Counted from the stretch's first letter, positions 1 through 8,407 are shown. The stretch: 64,000 nucleotides of DNA from Dinoroseobacter sp049801095 (GCF_049801095.1 NZ_JBNAGH010000003.1:62001-126000); one strand, 5' to 3'. The notes: generated by a model from the sequence alone, not told the origin. A program made the numbers and translations.

Positions 1-358
1 GGATGTAGCCCACCACAAGCTTGCGTCCGGTCCGGGCGGCTGTCTCTGTCACCCGGCGCGCTTCGGCCACGGTCATGGCGAGGGGCTTTTCGACAAAGAC
101 ATGGGCGCCCGCCTCCATGGCCGCGACGGCGTAATCCGCATGGGTGTCCGTGTAGGTCGCGATTACGGCGAGATCGGGCGCGGTCTCGGTCAGGGCTGTC
201 TCGAAATCCGTGAAGATCGGATAGCTCGCCAGATCCGGGTGATCCACCTCGCCGGAGCGGTTCACGAGCCCGACAATCTGCGCCTCAGGGTGGTGGTGAT
301 GGGCCAGCGCATGGCTCAGCCCCATATTCCCAAGCCCGGCCACCAGCACCCGGATCAT
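1..358 (-). CDS. Gfo/Idh/MocA family oxidoreductase, N-terminal part (cut by window edge)
   Basis: The first 119 residues of an NAD(P)-dependent sugar or cyclitol dehydrogenase are visible; the rest lies beyond position 1. A Rossmann fingerprint GLGNMG begins about residue 8, and the family's VFVEKPLA motif, which carries the conserved EKP lysine, lies near residue 90. The ATG overlaps the stop of the upstream permease (ATGA), so it is translationally coupled to the sugar ABC operon. Its place behind murQ and an ABC importer suggests it oxidises or reduces an amino-sugar derivative. The substrate cannot be read from the sequence. Confidence 0.85.
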   Translation of the reverse strand, partial: MIRVLVAGLGNMGLSHALAHHHHPEAQIVGLVNRSGEVDHPDLASYPIFTDFETALTETAPDLAVIATYTDTHADYAVAAMEAGAHVFVEKPLAMTVAEARRVTETAARTGRKLVVGYI

Positions 359-1194
359 TTGACCGCTCCCGAAGTCAGACCACGGATCAGCTGCCGCGAA
401 AAGATCACATAGAGCACCAGCACCGGCAGGATCGCCATGGAGAGCGCCGAGAGGACTGCGTTCCAGTCGGTCACGAACTGGCCGATGAAAACCTGACTGC
501 CGAGGGTCAGCGTCTTGGTCTCCTCCGCCGGGGCGAGGATCAGCGGGAACCAAAGGTCGTTCCAGATCGGGATCATGTTGAACACCGCCACCGTGGCCAT
601 GGCCGGACGCACCAGCGGCAGGACAAGCCGGAAGAAGATCGTGTACTCGCTCAACCCGTCAATCCGGCCCGCGTTTTTCAGATCATCGGAGACCTGCCGC
701 ATGAACTCGCTGAGGATGAACACCGCCAGCGGCAGACCCTGGGCCGTGTAGACGAGGATCAGCGCCCAGAGCGTGTTCACCAGCCCCGTCGCCACCATCA
801 TCTCGAGAATGGCGACGGTCCCGATCCGGATCGGGATCATGATCCCGAGCGCGAGATAGAGCCCCATCAGCATATTGCCGCGAAACCGGTACTCGCTGAG
901 CGCATAGGCGGCCATGGCCCCGAAGAGCAGCACAAAGAACAGCGAGGCCACGGTGACGATCATCGAGTTCTGGAAATAGAGGAAGAAGTCCCCCTGCTTC
1001 ATCACCGTCTCATAGCCGATGGTCGAGAAGCTCTCGGCATCGGGCAGGGCCAGCGGCTCGCGGAAAATCGAGCGGCGCTCCTTGAAGGAGTTGATCAGGA
1101 TGACGAACACCGGAAAGAGCGCGATCAGCGTGTAGAGGATGAGCGCCCCGTGCATCAGCACGGCGTTGAGCGGGTTGGAACGGGCTGTGGTCAT
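355..1194 (-). CDS. Carbohydrate ABC transporter permease (MalG/UgpE type)
   Basis: A 279-residue inner-membrane protein with about six hydrophobic segments. The permease EAA-type loop is at roughly residues 177-197 (NAGRIDGLSE), where it would dock with the ATPase. It is typical in length for the MalG-like CUT1 partner. It lies 11 bp after the MalF-like permease and overlaps the oxidoreductase start by 4 bp. It should import a sugar together with the neighbouring permease and binding protein. No ATPase gene is inside the window, so it is either past the left edge or elsewhere. Confidence 0.92.
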   Translation of the reverse strand: MTTARSNPLNAVLMHGALILYTLIALFPVFVILINSFKERRSIFREPLALPDAESFSTIGYETVMKQGDFFLYFQNSMIVTVASLFFVLLFGAMAAYALSEYRFRGNMLMGLYLALGIMIPIRIGTVAILEMMVATGLVNTLWALILVYTAQGLPLAVFILSEFMRQVSDDLKNAGRIDGLSEYTIFFRLVLPLVRPAMATVAVFNMIPIWNDLWFPLILAPAEETKTLTLGSQVFIGQFVTDWNAVLSALSMAILPVLVLYVIFSRQLIRGLTSGAVK

Positions 1195-1205
1195 GATCCG
1201 GATTC

Positions 1206-2120
1206 TCAGAGCTGATAGCGGCGCATCCGGGTCTGGATGCCGAAGAGGTAGATACAGACCCCCAGCAGGATGATCGCGAACATGGCCCCGGCGATGGCCG
1301 ACCCCATATGCGGATCGCCAAGCTGCAGCTGGAAGCCGAAGAAGGTGCGATACATGAAGGTGCCGAGAATATCGGTCGAAAAGTCAGGCCCCGCCAGCGC
1401 GCCCTGAGCCGCGTAGATGAGGTCGAAAGCATTGAAATTACCCACGAATGTCAGGATCGAAATGATCCCGATCGATGGCAGGATCAGCGGCAGCTTGATC
1501 TTCCAGAAGGCCGACATGCCGGTGATGCCATCAACCTCGCCCGCCTCCAGGATCTCCTCTGGGATCGTCAGCAAGGCCGCATAGATCAGCATCATCGGAA
1601 TGCCCACGAACTGCCAGACCGAGATCAGTGCCAGCGTGGTCAGGGCGTATTCCTCCTTGCCAAGCCAGGGCGCAAAGAGCGACTTCAACCCCACCGCATC
1701 CAACATGCCGGGCGCGATGCCCCAGATCGGCGACAGGATGAGTTTCCACGCGAAACCGACGATCACAAAGGACAGGATCGTGGGGATGAAGATCGCCGAG
1801 CGGTAGAGGGCCGCAAAGCGCAGGCGCGGATGGCTGAGCAGCGCGGCCAGCGCGATCCCGATCGGGTTCTGCACCAGCATATGGATCACAAAGAACCAGA
1901 AGTTGTTGCCCAGCGCGTTCCAGAACTGCTCCGCCCAGATCGGATCGAAGAACAGCGTCCGGAAATTCTCCAGCCCGACAAAGACCCGCTCCTGTTCGAT
2001 CCGCGTGTAAAGCGCGAGCCGCAGCGTGTTGAACAGCGGGAAGATCATCACCGCGGTGTAGACAAGGACAGCGGGCGCAAGAAACACCACGATATGCCAG
2101 CGGAAGCGGGCTCGTTGCAT
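1206..2120 (-). CDS. Sugar ABC transporter permease (MalF/UgpA type)
   Basis: A 304-residue integral membrane protein with six or so hydrophobic helices. The EAA loop is near residues 190-210 (EAGEVDGITG). It pairs with the downstream MalG-like permease. The ATG at 2120 follows a purine-rich GGAG-containing sequence in the short gap after the binding-protein gene, and that gap holds a strong hairpin. Family knowledge gives CUT1 carbohydrate uptake; the murQ neighbour points to amino sugars, which is inference. Confidence 0.92.
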   Translation of the reverse strand: MQRARFRWHIVVFLAPAVLVYTAVMIFPLFNTLRLALYTRIEQERVFVGLENFRTLFFDPIWAEQFWNALGNNFWFFVIHMLVQNPIGIALAALLSHPRLRFAALYRSAIFIPTILSFVIVGFAWKLILSPIWGIAPGMLDAVGLKSLFAPWLGKEEYALTTLALISVWQFVGIPMMLIYAALLTIPEEILEAGEVDGITGMSAFWKIKLPLILPSIGIISILTFVGNFNAFDLIYAAQGALAGPDFSTDILGTFMYRTFFGFQLQLGDPHMGSAIAGAMFAIILLGVCIYLFGIQTRMRRYQL

Positions 2121-2143
2121 GGGTCAATCTCCGGGAGGAAGTC

Positions 2144-2169
2144 CCCCGGGCGCTGAGATGCGCCCGGGG
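2144..2169 (-). promoter_or_regulatory. Intercistronic hairpin after the sugar-binding-protein gene
   Basis: A perfect 10-bp inverted repeat, CCCCGGGCGC / GCGCCCGGGG, with a 6-nt loop lies between the binding-protein stop and the MalF-like start. It has no T-run on the operon strand, so it is more likely an mRNA-stabilising or attenuating hairpin than a full terminator. This is the classic way to make more binding protein than permease. Confidence 0.65.
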
Positions 2170-2189
2170 TTGCGTGCAGCAGTGGTGGC

Positions 2190-3443
2190 TTACTGTTGCG
2201 GCTCGTACCAGCTGGCCAAGCCGGTCTGCAGCTCCTGGCCAAGCTCTTCGGGGCTTGCCGTGCCCTTGATCGCCGCGACCGAGGCGCCCCAGGTCTCGTT
2301 CTCGAGGTTCGGGGTGCCGCGCGACAGGATCTGATAGGTGGAGCGGATTGTGCTTTCGCACTCGCCGCGCCAGCTGACGAACTCCGCCGCGAGCGGGTCG
2401 GAAATCTCGACCGGGGTCGAGGAGAGCGGGAAGAAGCCCGGCAGCGCGTTGGCGAAGATCTCGGCAAATTCCGGGCTTGCGACCCAGGCCAGGAACGTCT
2501 TGGCGGCCTCGGCATTCTCGGATGCGGCGTTCATGCCGATGCCGATATCCGTGTGATCCGAGATGTAGCAGGTGTCGCCCGCGTTCTGCACGGGTGGCTT
2601 GAAGGCACCCATCTCGAAATCGGCCAGGTTGTTGAAGCCCGACACTTCCCAGGACCCGGCCGGATAGATCGCCGCGCGCCCGAGGGTGAAGATGTTCTGG
2701 CTGTCGGGATAGGTCTGTGCCTCATAGCCATCGCCCAGATAGGCGCCCCAGCGGGATAAGGTGGCGTAGGGCGCGGTCCAGGCCTCGTCCGTGAGCTTCT
2801 GCTCGCCGGCGATCAGAGCAAGACGACCCTCCTCGCCCTTCCAGTAGTTCGGGCCGATATTGTTGTAGCCCATGGTGGCCGCTTCCCACTGGTCATTGGT
2901 GCCCATGGCCATGGGGATATAGCTGCCATCTTCCTTGATGGTCTCGAGCGCGGCAAAGAACTCGGCCTCCGTGGTCGGGACCTCGATCCCAAGCTCGGCG
3001 AAGGCCTCCTTGTTGTAGATGAAGCCGTGGATCACCGAGGCCATGGGGACGCAGAAACTCGCGCTGCCATCATCGCTCTGCCAGGCGGATTTCGCCACAT
3101 CCGAGAAATTGTCCATGGCGCCAAGATCGCTGAGATCCGCAAGATGTCCCGCCTCGAACAGGGCCAGAGAGGCGTCAAAGGGACGGCAGGTGATCAGATC
3201 CCCCGCCGAGCCCGCATCGAGCTTGGAGTTCAGCACGGCGTTGTATTCCGCCGGGGCCGAAGGGGTGAAATTGACCTTGATCCCCGGATGCTGCGCCTCG
3301 AAGGCGGGAATGATCTTGTCCTGCCAGAGCGTCAGGTCGTCATTGCGCCAGCTCTCGATGGTCAGGGTGACGTCCTGCGCCTGCGCGCCTGTCGCCACAA
3401 GCGCCGTGGTCAGCAGCGCCGCTCCCAGTCTTTTGCGTGTCAT
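2190..3443 (-). CDS. Sugar ABC transporter substrate-binding protein
   Basis: A 417-residue periplasmic binding protein of the SBP_bac_1 class. A Sec signal peptide (basic MTRKR, hydrophobic core, cleavage near AQAQ at residues 20-23) precedes a mature protein starting DVTLTIESW. The ATG at 3443 has a GGGAG ribosome binding site and lies 3 bp after the murQ stop. It presents a sugar to the two following permeases. Linkage to murQ, nagA and the BadF kinase suggests GlcNAc, MurNAc or a related chitin or murein sugar. Confidence 0.92.
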   Translation of the reverse strand: MTRKRLGAALLTTALVATGAQAQDVTLTIESWRNDDLTLWQDKIIPAFEAQHPGIKVNFTPSAPAEYNAVLNSKLDAGSAGDLITCRPFDASLALFEAGHLADLSDLGAMDNFSDVAKSAWQSDDGSASFCVPMASVIHGFIYNKEAFAELGIEVPTTEAEFFAALETIKEDGSYIPMAMGTNDQWEAATMGYNNIGPNYWKGEEGRLALIAGEQKLTDEAWTAPYATLSRWGAYLGDGYEAQTYPDSQNIFTLGRAAIYPAGSWEVSGFNNLADFEMGAFKPPVQNAGDTCYISDHTDIGIGMNAASENAEAAKTFLAWVASPEFAEIFANALPGFFPLSSTPVEISDPLAAEFVSWRGECESTIRSTYQILSRGTPNLENETWGASVAAIKGTASPEELGQELQTGLASWYEPQQ

Positions 3444-3446
3444 GAG

Positions 3447-4349
3447 TTACTCCCGTTGGATTGTTTCGTTGAGCCGCGCCAGGGCGGCGCGCAAGTTTCC
3501 TTCGGTCTCGCGAAGAAGAGCATGGGCCGCATCCGGGGCGCGCCCCAATGCGACGAGAACAGCGGTTTTGACCTGCCCCTCCGTGGTGTCGAGCGCCGCG
3601 CGCGCGGCGGCCTCGTCCACATCGGCGATCCGCGCGACCATCCCGGCGGCACGGGCGCGCAGCTTGATATTGTCCGCGCGCAGGTTGACCATCATGCCGT
3701 CATGCACATGGCCCAGATCCATCGCCATCAGGGTCGACAGCATGTTGAGCGCGATCTTCTGGGCCGTGCCCGCCCCCATCCGGGTCGACCCCGACAGAAG
3801 CTCGGGCGGCGTGGCCAGATGGATCGGGTGATCGGACTGCGCCAGCAGCGGGCAATCGGCATTGTTGGCGATCCCCACCACCGTCGCACCGGTGGCCCGG
3901 GCCAGCGCGATCGCCGCCAGGGTGAAGGGCGTGGTTCCGCTCGCCGAGACCGCAATCATCGTATCGCGGGGCGTCAGATCGGACAGAGCTGCGGCCAGAC
4001 CGCCTGTGTCATCCTCGGTACCGCCGGGCATCTCGACCCCGTCGGGCAAGCCCCCGGCCATATGGATGCGCAGCTGCGCAGCGGGGATCGAAAAAGTGCC
4101 CCCCAACTCCTGCGCATCCGCTGCCGCCATGAGCCCAGAGGACCCGGCCGCCGTGTAATGCAGCATCCCGCCCGTGCGGATGGTCTGCGCCATGGCAGCG
4201 GCCGCCACCGCGATCTCGGGCGCAGCCTCCTGAACCGCGCGCGCAGCAGCCGCCTGCCCCTCCGCCAGAAGCGCCGCAGCCTCCGCCAGAGGTCGGGCAT
4301 CCAAGCCCCCTGCGCTGGCGTGCAAAGCTTCGGTTCTGGCTGTGAGCAT
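3447..4349 (-). CDS. murQ: N-acetylmuramic acid 6-phosphate etherase
   Basis: A 300-residue SIS-domain lyase that removes the D-lactyl ether from MurNAc-6-P to give GlcNAc-6-P in the cytoplasm. The family signature GSTRMGAGTAQK is at residues 187-198. E81 (in DAQE) and E112 (in GGTEDD) fit the two catalytic acids of MurQ. It is the first gene of the leftward operon and starts at an ATG behind AGGGGG. Its product is the substrate of NagA in the divergent operon. No anmK (anhydro-MurNAc kinase) is present, so MurNAc phosphorylation may fall to the BadF-type kinase. Confidence 0.95.
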   Translation of the reverse strand: MLTARTEALHASAGGLDARPLAEAAALLAEGQAAAARAVQEAAPEIAVAAAAMAQTIRTGGMLHYTAAGSSGLMAAADAQELGGTFSIPAAQLRIHMAGGLPDGVEMPGGTEDDTGGLAAALSDLTPRDTMIAVSASGTTPFTLAAIALARATGATVVGIANNADCPLLAQSDHPIHLATPPELLSGSTRMGAGTAQKIALNMLSTLMAMDLGHVHDGMMVNLRADNIKLRARAAGMVARIADVDEAAARAALDTTEGQVKTAVLVALGRAPDAAHALLRETEGNLRAALARLNETIQRE

Positions 4350-4376
4350 GCGATTCCCCCTGCAATTCCGATCAAC

Positions 4377-4400
4377 ATACCATTATAATACCTTTTGTCC
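4377..4400 (-). promoter_or_regulatory. Putative GntR operator, murQ side, with -10-like TATAAT
   Basis: On the murQ-coding strand this element contains ACAAAAGGTATTATAATGGT. It matches the element at 4489-4512 at 21 of 24 positions in inverted orientation. It embeds a perfect TATAAT (4387 down to 4382), 38 nt before the murQ ATG, so a bound repressor would cover the core promoter. The 5-bp word ATACC occurs twice, 11 bp apart, within each element. The likely ligand protein is the GntR/HutC regulator at 5392. Confidence 0.72.
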
Positions 4401-4488
4401 AGAATTTCGTTTTCGTTAAGATATACAAGGAGAATTCGCCTGATAGGGTCCGATTTCTCGGCTTAGGTATGGTTTAGGCCTTTCTATT

Positions 4489-4512
4489 CCACAAAAGGTA
4501 TTGTAATGGTAT
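4489..4512 (+). promoter_or_regulatory. Putative GntR operator, kinase side
   Basis: This is the mate of the 4377-4400 element, containing ACAAAAGGTATTGTAATGGT. It ends 5 bp before the ATG of the kinase gene. The -10-like TGTAAT (4502-4507) would start transcription almost at the ATG, so the kinase mRNA may be leaderless; no Shine-Dalgarno sequence is visible at normal spacing. Binding here would block both transcription and start-site access. Confidence 0.7.
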
Positions 4513-4516
4513 CTTC

Positions 4517-5395
4517 ATGACACAGCCGAACGAAACCAATGTTCTTGCTATTGATGGCGGCGGCACGCGCTGCCGGATCGCGCTTGGCGCGGGCGATGAC
4601 ATCACAATGGTCGAAAGCGGGTCTGCCAATGTGTCGACGGATTTCGACGGCGGCGTGGCGCAGATCGAGACCGGTCTGCAGGCGCTCGCCGCGCAGCTCG
4701 GCACGACGACGGACAGCCTCAGCCCCCTCCCGACCTTTGTGGGGCTCGCGGGCGTCACGGGGCCGGAGATCGCCAATCGGCTGGAAGAGGCGCTGCCCTT
4801 TGCGACCCTCCACGTCTCGGACGACCGCCCCGCCGCCCTGCGCGGCGCTCTCGGTTCGGCGGATGGCGTGATTGCCCATTGCGGCACGGGCTCCTTCTAC
4901 GGGGCGCAACGAGACCGGCGCATGCGGTTTTCAGGTGGCTGGGGACCGGTGCTTGGCGACGAAGCTTCCGCCCAATGGATCGGGCGCGCCGCACTGGCGC
5001 GGACCCTCGAAACCGTGGATGGACGCCGCCCCTCCTCCCGCCTCGCGGAGATCCTGCTCGCAGAACATGGCGGCGCGGCGGGCATCGTGCGTTTTGCGGG
5101 CGCAGCGCATCCTGCGGAATTCGGCCAATTGGCCCCCCGCGTGACGGCCCAGGCACGGGAGGGCGACAGCCTTGCGCGCGATATCATGACCGCAGGCGCG
5201 GCGGAGATTGCCCGCAGCCTGCCGCAGATCGGTTGGAAGGCGGGACAGACGATCTGCCTGACCGGCGGCATCGGACCCGAATTCGCCCCCTATCTGCCAG
5301 AGGCCCTGCGCGCCGCTCTTGCAGCGCCCACAGGCACCCCGCTCGACGGCGCCCTGTCCCTGGCCCGCGATCTCGCCCGCGGGGTCACCCCATGA
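4517..5395 (+). CDS. BadF/BadG/BcrA/BcrD-type ATPase, likely N-acetylglucosamine kinase
   Basis: A 292-residue ASKHA-fold kinase. The phosphate-1 motif DGGGT starts at D13. Further motifs are an internal HCGTGSFYG near residues 120-130 and a C-terminal LTGGIG adenosine motif. In amino-sugar clusters this family phosphorylates GlcNAc at O6 with ATP, which fits a system importing free sugar by an ABC transporter rather than a PTS. MurNAc could be a second substrate. It is the first gene of the rightward operon, and its stop overlaps the GntR start (ATGA). The start is the first in-frame ATG after the operator. Confidence 0.85.
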   Translation: MTQPNETNVLAIDGGGTRCRIALGAGDDITMVESGSANVSTDFDGGVAQIETGLQALAAQLGTTTDSLSPLPTFVGLAGVTGPEIANRLEEALPFATLHVSDDRPAALRGALGSADGVIAHCGTGSFYGAQRDRRMRFSGGWGPVLGDEASAQWIGRAALARTLETVDGRRPSSRLAEILLAEHGGAAGIVRFAGAAHPAEFGQLAPRVTAQAREGDSLARDIMTAGAAEIARSLPQIGWKAGQTICLTGGIGPEFAPYLPEALRAALAAPTGTPLDGALSLARDLARGVTP

Positions 5396-6141
5396 GTGTG
5401 ACGGAGTTTCTGCGCCCGGAAGGCTGGCTCGGAGAGACCGGCGGCCCGCGCTATGTGCAGCTGCGCCAGCGGCTCGAAACCGGGATCGAAAACGGCGTCC
5501 TGCCGCCCAACTCCTCCCTGCCGCCCGAGCGGGAAATCGCGGAGATCACCGAGCTCTCCCGCGTTACCGTTCGCAAGGCCATACAGGAGCTCGTGCGCGA
5601 AGGCCTGATCGAACAGCGGCAGGGCTCCGGCTCCTTCATCCGCGAGCCGATCAACCGGATGGAGCAATCGCTCTCGCACCTCACCTCCTTCACCGAGGAC
5701 ATGGCCCGGCGCGGGATGGACACCACCTCGCGCTGGCTGGAGCGTGGGGTCTTTCTGCCGACGCCTGCCGAGACCAAGGCGCTGGATCTGCCCGAGGGCG
5801 CGGAGGTGGCGCGGATCTACCGCCTGCGCGAGGCGGGCGAGCGGCCCATGGCGCTGGAACGCGCCTCGCTGCCACTGGATATCCTGCCCAATCCGCTCGA
5901 GGTCACCACATCGCTCTATGCGGTGCTCAGCCAGCGCGGGTTACGCCCGGTGCGGGCGGTGCAAAAGATCTCGGCGATCAATCTCGAAGCGCGGGAGGCG
6001 GATCTCCTCGGGGTCGCCGAAGGGGCGGCAGGCCTCTCCATCGCGCGCACCTCCTACCTCGCCAATGGGCGCGTCGCCGAGCTCACCCGCTCGCTCTATC
6101 GCGGCGATGCCTATGACTTCGTCGCCGAATTGCGCCTGTGA
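5392..6141 (+). CDS. GntR family (HutC subfamily) transcriptional regulator
   Basis: A 249-residue regulator. The N-terminal winged helix-turn-helix (residues about 20-75) carries the typical LPPEREIAE and SRVTVRKAIQEL segments. A UTRA ligand domain (about 95-245) follows. The ATG is fused to the kinase stop as ATGA. HutC members in GlcNAc loci usually respond to GlcNAc-6-P or GlcN-6-P and repress the sugar genes. The inverted pair of elements in the divergent promoter region is the obvious binding target, giving autoregulation of its own operon and control of murQ and the importer. Confidence 0.92.
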   Translation: MSVTEFLRPEGWLGETGGPRYVQLRQRLETGIENGVLPPNSSLPPEREIAEITELSRVTVRKAIQELVREGLIEQRQGSGSFIREPINRMEQSLSHLTSFTEDMARRGMDTTSRWLERGVFLPTPAETKALDLPEGAEVARIYRLREAGERPMALERASLPLDILPNPLEVTTSLYAVLSQRGLRPVRAVQKISAINLEAREADLLGVAEGAAGLSIARTSYLANGRVAELTRSLYRGDAYDFVAELRL

Positions 6142-6158
6142 TCGAAAGGCTTCCAGAG

Positions 6159-7187
6159 ATGTCACCGGACCCAACCCTGATGCACCAAGAGGTGCGCGAA
6201 ATCCCCCAAGCCGTGGACCGGCTTCTCAGTCAAGGCGGCGCTGCGATCCAGCGGGCAGCCAAGGACGCGCGCGCGGCGGATCCGCGCTATTTCATCTCGA
6301 TCGCGCGGGGGTCTTCCGACCATGCCGCGAGCTATCTGAAATACGCCAGCGAGCTGCTGCTGGGGCGTCCCATGGCCTCGGTCGGCCCCTCCGTGAGCTC
6401 GATCTACGGCGTGACTCCGGAGGCGCGCGACGCGGTCGGGATCGCCGTGTCGCAATCGGGGCAGAGCCCGGACATCGTGCGCCTGACCAAGGCTCTGGGC
6501 GAGAGCGGCGCGCTGACCGTGGCGATCACCAATGACGCGACTTCGCGTCTGGCGCAGACTGCGCACGCGACCTTGCCGCTCCATGCGGGTCCGGAGCTCA
6601 GCGTGGCGGCGACCAAGACCTTCGTGACCTCGCTGGTGGCGGGGCTCTGGTTTCTGGCGGAGATCAAGCAGGACCCTGGCCTGATCGCCGCCATCCACGC
6701 CCTGCCAGAGGTTCTGGACCAAGCCACGCGGTGCGATTGGTCCGAGGCTGCCGCGGCCATGGACGGACGCTCGCTCTTTACCATTGGGCGGGGACCGTCC
6801 TGGGCGATCTCCAACGAGGCGGCGCTGAAGTTCAAGGAAACCTGCCTGATCCATGCCGAGAGCTATTCTTCGGCCGAAGTGCTCCATGGGCCTGTCTCGA
6901 TCGTCGGAGGCGGCTTTCCGGTCATCGCCTTCGCGGCGCGCGACAAGGCCGAGGCGAGCCTTGCCGAGACCGCCGATGCGCTGGCCGAAAAGGGCGCGCG
7001 GGTCTTTGCGGTCACCGACCAGACCACGCGCGCGACACCCCTGCCCCATATCCGGACCGATCACTGGCTCTGCGATCCGATCCCCGCCATCGTGTCCTTC
7101 TATGCCATGGTCGAAACGGTCGCGCTGGCGCGGGGCATCAACCCGGACACGCCCCGGCACCTCAACAAGGTCACGGAAACCGTATGA
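6159..7187 (+). CDS. SIS-domain protein, likely glucosamine-6-phosphate deaminase (NagB-II type)
   Basis: A 342-residue protein with two SIS domains (about 40-180 and 200-335), resembling the isomerase half of GlmS without the glutaminase half. Conserved sugar-phosphate-binding segments include ARGSSDHAA, SQSGQSPD and a C-terminal HLNKVTET tail. In nagA clusters such proteins deaminate GlcN-6-P to fructose-6-P and ammonia, replacing classic NagB, which is absent here. The ATG at 6159 is chosen because GAAAGG lies 9 nt upstream. A GTG at 6138 overlapping the GntR stop (GTGA) is the alternative and adds 7 residues. Confidence 0.87.
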   Translation: MSPDPTLMHQEVREIPQAVDRLLSQGGAAIQRAAKDARAADPRYFISIARGSSDHAASYLKYASELLLGRPMASVGPSVSSIYGVTPEARDAVGIAVSQSGQSPDIVRLTKALGESGALTVAITNDATSRLAQTAHATLPLHAGPELSVAATKTFVTSLVAGLWFLAEIKQDPGLIAAIHALPEVLDQATRCDWSEAAAAMDGRSLFTIGRGPSWAISNEAALKFKETCLIHAESYSSAEVLHGPVSIVGGGFPVIAFAARDKAEASLAETADALAEKGARVFAVTDQTTRATPLPHIRTDHWLCDPIPAIVSFYAMVETVALARGINPDTPRHLNKVTETV

Positions 7188-8314
7188 CGCATGGCACGCT
7201 GACATATCGCAATGGGCGGGTTTTCGATGGCGTGCGCCTGCTGGAGGGGCATGGGGTCCGCTTCGAGGACGGGCAGTTTGCGGCGCTCGCGCCGGAAAGC
7301 GCCCTGCCCCGCTCTGGCCCCGAGATCGATTTGGAAGGAGACATCCTCTTCCCGGGTTTTGTCGATCTGCAGGTAAATGGCGGCGATGGGATCCTGTTCA
7401 ACGCGGCCCCCTCGCTGGATACCCTACGGCGGATGGCGACCGCTCATCGGAGCCTGGGCGTCACGGCCTTCCTGCCGACACTGATCACAGATACCGCCGA
7501 CAAGACCGAAGCCGCCATCGCCACCACGGCGGAGGCGGTGCGCCTGGGCGTGCCGGGGATTGTCGGCCTGCATCTGGAAGGGCCGCACCTGTCAGTGGCG
7601 CGCAAGGGTGCCCATGATGGCGACTTGATCCGACAGATGGAGGAGGCAGATCTCGCGCGGCTCTGCGCCGCTGCCGAGGCGCTGCCCCTGCTCAAGATCA
7701 CCGTGGCCCCGGAAAGCGTCACGGAGGATCAGGTTGCGACGCTTGCCGATGCGGGGGCGCTGATCTCCATCGGCCATACGGATGCGGATTACGAGACCTG
7801 TCGCCGCTACTTTGCCGCCGGCGCGCGTTGCGTCACACATCTCTTCAACGCCATGAGCCAGCTTGGCAATCGGGAGCCTGGGCTGGTCGGCGCGGCCCTG
7901 GCCAGTGGCGCTGTCTCCGCCGGGCTGATCGCGGACGCGGTGCATGTGCATCCCCAGACGATCCGCGCGGCATGGCAGGCCAAGTCCGGGCCCGGCCGGA
8001 TCTTTCTGGTGAGCGATGCGATGGCGGTGGCCGGGTCGGATGCGACAGAGTTTGAGCTGGGCGGGCGCCGCATCACACGCAGGAACGGGGTGCTGACCCT
8101 GGCGGATGGGACCTTGGCGGGTGCGGATCTCGACCTCGCCACAGCGGTGCGGGTGATGGTGGAACAGGTGGGATTGGACCTCGCCGAGGCCCTAGCCGCC
8201 GCAACCCGGGTGCCTGCAGGGATGCTCGGGCTCCGATATGGGTTCACGCGCGCGTCGGAGGCTGTGCGACTGGCCCCGGATCTGTCCCGGGTGCGCCCGG
8301 CGCCTGCTGGGTGA
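7184..8314 (+). CDS. nagA: N-acetylglucosamine-6-phosphate deacetylase
   Basis: A 376-residue amidohydrolase that converts GlcNAc-6-P to GlcN-6-P and acetate. Metal and catalytic residues fall where expected: E132 in HLEGPHL, H198 in GHTDA, H219 in THLFNAM and catalytic D278 in SDAM. The start overlaps the SIS stop (ATGA). The C-terminal strand ends AVRLAPDLSRV and is slightly shorter than in many homologues. I found no frameshift. It receives GlcNAc-6-P from both MurQ and the BadF kinase and is the last gene of the operon. Confidence 0.95.
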   Translation: MTHGTLTYRNGRVFDGVRLLEGHGVRFEDGQFAALAPESALPRSGPEIDLEGDILFPGFVDLQVNGGDGILFNAAPSLDTLRRMATAHRSLGVTAFLPTLITDTADKTEAAIATTAEAVRLGVPGIVGLHLEGPHLSVARKGAHDGDLIRQMEEADLARLCAAAEALPLLKITVAPESVTEDQVATLADAGALISIGHTDADYETCRRYFAAGARCVTHLFNAMSQLGNREPGLVGAALASGAVSAGLIADAVHVHPQTIRAAWQAKSGPGRIFLVSDAMAVAGSDATEFELGGRRITRRNGVLTLADGTLAGADLDLATAVRVMVEQVGLDLAEALAAATRVPAGMLGLRYGFTRASEAVRLAPDLSRVRPAPAG

Positions 8315-8407
8315 AACGGCCTGCGTTAGCCCCCAGAGCGACGTCAGAGGCCTGACCGCAGCAGCCATTCTCGACCCCGCGCCTCGCGCAGCAGCACAAC
8401 ACGCGCA

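Noticed and set aside
8220..8314. A possible frameshift at the nagA C-terminus, which looks shortened
   Set aside because: The frame still ends with an AVRLAPDLSRV strand matching the family end; the other two frames do not continue a NagA-like sequence.
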